Below are positions 7,111-9,961 of a stretch of 9,961 nucleotides of DNA, piece by piece. Each line of letters begins with the position of its first letter. Position 1 is the stretch's first letter. A program made the translations under genes and the position numbers. The notes beneath the pieces are model-generated. The model was not told the DNA's origin. It did not search any database and saw nothing but the letters and a program-made list of their open reading frames with translations. This stretch comes from Clostridiales bacterium (lineage in GTDB: Bacteria; Bacillota; Clostridia; Oscillospirales; Acutalibacteraceae): NCBI GenBank assembly GCA_020860025.1, contig JAJBVC010000005.1:1-9961 (forward strand), read 5' to 3'.

Positions 7111-8094
7111 TTATCGGGAAATCTCCTGATTTGTACTCCTGAATTTTTGTGTTAATGGTAATGAATAGTCCCTCAGATAAAGTAAAAAAGCGTTGACATC
7201 TTTTCCAACAGGAGGGGGATTGTCAATCACTTTTATATCTTTGGGTATTAAGGTTTGGATGGTTTTAGCAGCAAGTCTGCCTGTCCTATCATTATCAAAA
7301 TGAAGGTAGATTGTATCCGTTTTAGGATGCTCCTTCAGGTATTTAACGAGGGTGATTGGTAGCTTGCTTTGGGTAATATCTTTCTTTGGTTGGTACACTC
7401 CGGAAAGAGAAATGAGGTTGTAGTCTTGCCAGTTACTACCCTTAATTTTGAGTAAGGTTGCATAGGATAACAGGTCTATCGCACACTCAAAGAGGTGGAT
7501 TTTATTACCCTGTTCGTTACCTATTAAGCGGAAGGAATACTCCTTATTACTACCCGAGCAATCACCCATAATACGCTCTGAGTTGCTTGCTCTGAACCCT
7601 GCATAGCGGGGTATATGATACTCATCATACCCAACGAAAACAGAATTGTGATAGGGTAGGCTTTCATAGATAAGTCCTTTATCAAAGCAGTAGTCAACCA
7701 CCTCTGAGTCTATTCCTCTGTTATACATAAGGTAGTGAGGAACAGTATCAGGGTAGTCCGTAAGGTCGGGTAAAAGAAGTTTTTTAGGTTTCTTTTTCGG
7801 TTCGGTCTTTACCCAAACGGGTGTGCGCTCGGCAACACTACCGAGTATTTTTTCTACCGCTTCGGGTAAGGATAACTCCCTCACTTTGACTAAATAATCA
7901 AGTGCTGACCTCCCGCCGATGCCCGCCGACCAGCGATACCACATACCGTTTGAAATCTTAACGCTGTCGTGTTCACGGGTGGAGTAAACACCCGTTGATA
8001 CCCTGACAAGATTATCAGGCTCATAGTTTTGAAGGTAGGTTAGAAGGTCAAGGTGCTTCGCTTCGTTTAGCTTTTCAGGGGATATATAGCCCAT
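7111..8094 (-). CDS. DUF3991/Toprim primase-like protein
   Basis: This 327-aa protein has a primase-like architecture. Residues about 1-90 resemble the N-terminal domain that precedes Toprim in DnaG-like proteins (VKISNGMWYRWSAGIGGRSA, then a helix LDYLVKVRELSLPEAVEKIL), but lack zinc-ligand cysteines. A DUF3991-type segment follows at about 115-195 (IPRYAGFRASNSERIMGD). The Toprim domain at about 198-305 shows the acidic residues E203 (HLFECAID) and D267/D269 (LHFDNDRTG), and GKDVNAFL near its end. Such proteins are usual in Firmicutes ICEs and are thought to prime or assist DNA synthesis during transfer or replication. The ATG shares one base with the stop of the preceding gene (TAATG), with AAGGGA about 11 bases upstream, so the two are coupled. 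The 3' end forms part of the inverted repeat at 7116-7126. Confidence 0.85.
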   Translation of the reverse strand: MGYISPEKLNEAKHLDLLTYLQNYEPDNLVRVSTGVYSTREHDSVKISNGMWYRWSAGIGGRSALDYLVKVRELSLPEAVEKILGSVAERTPVWVKTEPKKKPKKLLLPDLTDYPDTVPHYLMYNRGIDSEVVDYCFDKGLIYESLPYHNSVFVGYDEYHIPRYAGFRASNSERIMGDCSGSNKEYSFRLIGNEQGNKIHLFECAIDLLSYATLLKIKGSNWQDYNLISLSGVYQPKKDITQSKLPITLVKYLKEHPKTDTIYLHFDNDRTGRLAAKTIQTLIPKDIKVIDNPPPVGKDVNAFLLYLRDYSLPLTQKFRSTNQEISR

Positions 8095-8438
8095 TATCTG
8101 CTATCCCTTTCTTCCTGTTTCTTGAAGTAATCAATTTGATTTTCAATCGCAAGGTTCACGCTATCACGAAGCGTATCATGCACCGAACCGTCATAATCAA
8201 GCCACTCATTATACAGATAATCGAGGGCGTTTTTGGTTTTGAGTATTGCCACACTCTGCTTATCATTGAAAGCACCGTCAATCTCAAACATACTGAGTAT
8301 TTCCTCTTTGTATACGATTTCATACGCCGCATTTACAATTTCATTAGGCGTTTTTGTTTTGATGTCAGCAATAAATTTATCAAACTCACGCTGAACTTTT
8401 TCATATGCTCTGTCCTCAAGCGATTTTCTTTTAGCCAT
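8094..8438 (-). CDS. Small DUF3848-like protein
   Basis: This is a 114-aa charged, helical protein. The segment PNEIVNAAYEIVYKEEIL followed by a hydrophobic patch and ALDYLYNEWLDYD resembles, from memory, DUF3848-type proteins of Firmicutes mobile elements; the assignment is moderate. No enzyme motif is visible. I chose the ATG at 8438 (MAKRKS) because AGGTG lies 6 bases upstream; an in-frame GTG at 8447 would leave the AAAGG site too close. The start lies inside the preceding 18-codon leader frame, and the end overlaps the primase-like start by one base. It is probably the first full-length gene of the backbone operon. A role in replication or in control of the operon is a guess from position. 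Confidence 0.7.
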   Translation of the reverse strand: MAKRKSLEDRAYEKVQREFDKFIADIKTKTPNEIVNAAYEIVYKEEILSMFEIDGAFNDKQSVAILKTKNALDYLYNEWLDYDGSVHDTLRDSVNLAIENQIDYFKKQEERDSR

Positions 8439-8487
8439 TTTTATCACCTACCTTTCGAGTTATGAATTTTGTTGTTTTTAATCTCAT
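8431..8487 (-). CDS. 18-codon leader ORF with strong ribosome site
   Basis: From ATG at 8487 to TAA at 8431 the frame encodes the peptide MRLKTTKFITRKVGDKNG, basic and rich in Lys, Arg and Thr. It has the best Shine-Dalgarno in this region, AAGGAGG at 8494-8500, six bases from the ATG. Its end overlaps the start of the 114-aa gene, whose own weaker ribosome site lies inside it. This layout is typical of a leader peptide that delivers ribosomes to the next start codon. Because a terminator-like hairpin lies directly upstream, a regulatory role is plausible. No protein homology is claimed. Confidence 0.55.
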   Translation of the reverse strand: MRLKTTKFITRKVGDKNG

Positions 8488-8501
8488 AATAATCCTCCTT
8501 G

Positions 8502-8540
8502 AAATAAAAAAGCCGACGGATTCTCGGAAAAACCATCGGC
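8502..8540 (-). terminator. Intrinsic terminator or attenuator ahead of the backbone operon
   Basis: Read on the minus strand, GCCGATGG (8540-8533) pairs with CCGTCGGC (8519-8512), with one G-U pair, around a 13-base loop, and is followed by TTTTTTATTT (8511-8502). This is a good rho-independent terminator. It follows the SMC-like gene stop (8575) by about 34 bases, so it can end that transcript. Only 14 bases separate it from the leader ATG at 8487, too few for a promoter, so any transcript that carries the leader ORF's strong ribosome site from upstream must read through it. Confidence 0.8.
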
Positions 8541-8553
8541 ATAGTATTACTAT
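8541..8553. promoter_or_regulatory. 13-base palindrome, possible operator
   Basis: ATAGTATTACTAT is a perfect inverted repeat around a central T, immediately next to the terminator stem. It could be a repressor-binding site or form the base of a longer stem. The surrounding sequence is AT-rich, so chance occurrence is possible, and I found no convincing -35/-10 pair around it. Confidence 0.3.
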
Positions 8554-8574
8554 TAACTTTTTGTTGTTTATGAA

Positions 8575-9961
8575 TTAATCAATATCATCAATAAGTCCCT
8601 TCTTCAATCCGTTCCGTCCGTCCGAATCAAATTCAGCAACTACACACTCTTTTGGTATGAAGTCTGGATATCCATTATTAATTACGATTAACTGAATTTT
8701 GTCTTTTTCTGATTCTGCGATGTCATACATTGTTCTCATAATTGAATTGAAAATCTCTTCGTCTTTAAATTCAAAATCTGCATCTTTATTGTCAGCACCA
8801 AGGTTTTTTCTTGGAGAGTCAATCATTAATAATCCTGGATGATAAAAAGGTTCATTAATTCCCAACAGCATAATGGTTATATAATATGCCATAGTGATTA
8901 TTGTAACCCCGCCTGAACTACCTATTTCATTATATTTTCTACCACGAACATATGGAAGATAATCTTTATCATCAATATAAGAAGCACTTAATTTGGGATA
9001 TTTAAATCGGGTCAAAATATCTGTAAACAATTGATTCATCGATTTAAATAAATCATCCTTATTTGTTGATGAGTCAGCATATGCCTTTAAATTGTTTTTT
9101 AATATTAAAAGAGATTCTTTTTTGTCTGAAATAACTTTCTTCTGCCGTTCAATCTCTTCAAACATCTTCAAATTCTCTTCGGCCCTTTGTATTAAGTTAT
9201 ATTTTAGACCAATCTCATAGTTTAATTGCTCTATTCTTTCAACATTTGGATTTACATAACTGTTGGTTAAATGATTAAGCAAAAACTCCTTTTCTTCAAG
9301 TAATTTAGTTTTTTCAACTATCATTTTGTTAATATTGTCTAATCGATTATTTTCACTGGAAATATGTTTGACTAATTCATTTTTCTTTCTGGTCAACTTC
9401 TTGATTTCTCGATCCAAAGCAATCAAGTCTTCAGAATTATCACTTTTTTCTTGACCGCATAAACAACAAACACTTATGTCATTATTCTTTTCAATTGGTT
9501 TTAGACAATTAGGACAAACAACGAACTCGTATTCATTAAATGCAATATATCCCTGAATGGCTAAACGGTTTTTGTCAATTTCACCATTGTATTGACTTAT
9601 AAGCATTGTAAGTTTATGAACGTATTGAGATTGCTCAATATGTTGAGTGTGAAGTTCTTGTATCTCGTTCCTTAAAATGTTTATATCTTTTTTTAATAAT
9701 AGCGATTCATCAGTCTCTACAAAAATACCATTTTTTAATGAGTTTATTTCATTTTTAGCAACCGATATTTCTGTTTGTAACTTTTTTGTGTATTGATAAC
9801 ACTCACTTATATCTTTAATGTCTAAGTCTCTAACAAAATCTTGAATACCAGATAGCTTTATTTCATGTTGTTCTAATTCCTTCTTTCGTTCTTCAATAGT
9901 CTTTTTTGTATCTTCTAAACCTTCATTAAAGATATTAAATAATATTTCAAATACAGCTTTT
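8575..9961 (-). CDS. SMC/Rad50-like ATPase with zinc ribbon, C-terminal 461 residues (5' end outside window)
   Basis: The minus-strand frame is open from the stop at 8575 to the window edge; the ATG at 9606 is internal, since 118 more codons upstream are open and clearly coiled-coil. The order seen is: charged coiled coil (fragment residues about 1-120), a four-cysteine zinc ribbon CPNC...CCLC at 149-168, a second coiled coil (about 175-300), then the C-terminal ATPase lobe. That lobe has a signature-like GSSGG at 347-351, the Walker B segment LLMIDSPRKNLG at 377-388, and LIVINNG where the H-loop would be. The N-terminal Walker A must lie beyond the window. Walker B carries Ser where the catalytic Glu is usual. 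The gene is AT-rich compared with the backbone. SMC-like ATPases of this build occur in DNA repair and anti-phage systems; which applies here cannot be decided without the neighbours. Confidence 0.8.
   Translation of the reverse strand, partial: KAVFEILFNIFNEGLEDTKKTIEERKKELEQHEIKLSGIQDFVRDLDIKDISECYQYTKKLQTEISVAKNEINSLKNGIFVETDESLLLKKDINILRNEIQELHTQHIEQSQYVHKLTMLISQYNGEIDKNRLAIQGYIAFNEYEFVVCPNCLKPIEKNNDISVCCLCGQEKSDNSEDLIALDREIKKLTRKKNELVKHISSENNRLDNINKMIVEKTKLLEEKEFLLNHLTNSYVNPNVERIEQLNYEIGLKYNLIQRAEENLKMFEEIERQKKVISDKKESLLILKNNLKAYADSSTNKDDLFKSMNQLFTDILTRFKYPKLSASYIDDKDYLPYVRGRKYNEIGSSGGVTIITMAYYITIMLLGINEPFYHPGLLMIDSPRKNLGADNKDADFEFKDEEIFNSIMRTMYDIAESEKDKIQLIVINNGYPDFIPKECVVAEFDSDGRNGLKKGLIDDID

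Larger units (their letters stand above)
7011..7126. other. Structured intergenic region, candidate oriT or regulatory leader
   Basis: This stretch between the primase-like gene and the mobilisation genes contains several inverted repeats in 116 bases: an 8-bp hairpin (7011-7018 with 7023-7030), an interrupted repeat (7028-7033 with 7072-7077 and 7037-7044 with 7060-7067), and a hairpin at 7087-7102. An 11-base element at 7016-7026 is repeated inverted at 7116-7126, overlapping the end of the primase-like gene, so a larger alternative fold is possible. The placement just upstream of the DUF3789-mobC-relaxase group and the repeat density suit an origin of transfer. I cannot identify a nick site by sequence, so a regulatory RNA structure is the main alternative. 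Confidence 0.5.

Noticed and set aside
8541..8600. A sigma-A promoter between the SMC-like gene and the terminator
   Set aside because: TACTAT or TAATAC could be weak -10 elements, but no reasonable -35 lies at 16-18 bases; not strong enough to annotate.
8575..9606. A complete 343-aa gene starting at the ATG at 9606
   Set aside because: The frame continues open for 118 more codons to the window edge with coiled-coil character, and there is no ribosome site before 9606; the gene is partial.

Overview
The window looks like part of an integrative and conjugative element (ICE), or a related mobilisable element, from a low-to-mid GC Firmicute, most likely a gut Clostridia-type organism. This rests on the recognisable set of conjugation genes (relaxase, MobC, PcfB/DUF3801, VirD4-type coupling protein, Maff2-type membrane protein) in the order I associate with Tn1549/CTn-like elements, and on the strong Gram-positive Shine-Dalgarno sequences. 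No host chromosomal marker is present, so the taxonomy is inferred.

Layout. Positions 1-654 (+ strand) hold the 3' end of an unrecognised AT-rich gene. A 13-bp perfect inverted repeat (661-693) separates it from the convergent minus-strand block. From about 8500 down to 700, everything is one tightly packed minus-strand set of genes. In transcription order these are: an 18-codon leader ORF, a small DUF3848-like protein, a Toprim/DUF3991 primase-like protein, a structured intergenic region (7011-7126, candidate oriT), a 52-aa DUF3789-like membrane peptide, an acidic protein of unknown function, MobC, the relaxase, PcfB, an ArdC-like protein with a degenerate protease motif, a 66-aa protein, the VirD4 ATPase and a Maff2-like membrane protein. 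From 8575 to the right edge (9961) lies the C-terminal 461 residues of an AT-rich SMC/Rad50-like ATPase with a four-cysteine zinc ribbon; its start is outside the window.

How the genes work together. MobC and the relaxase would bind and nick an origin of transfer, perhaps the structured region just upstream of this gene group. PcfB would link the relaxosome to VirD4, which pumps the DNA-protein complex towards a type IV secretion channel. The Toprim protein may support DNA synthesis, and the ArdC-like protein may bind incoming single strands. The channel genes proper (VirB4, VirB6/TrbL-like, PrgI-like, peptidoglycan hydrolase) are not here: the transfer block ends directly after the Maff2-like gene, where it meets the AT-rich convergent gene.

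Two points deserve most attention. One is the terminator-like hairpin plus strongly ribosome-bound leader ORF at the head of the operon, which suggests attenuation control. The other is the pair of AT-rich cargo genes flanking the backbone, one encoding an unassigned SMC-like zinc-ribbon ATPase with a serine in place of the usual Walker B glutamate.
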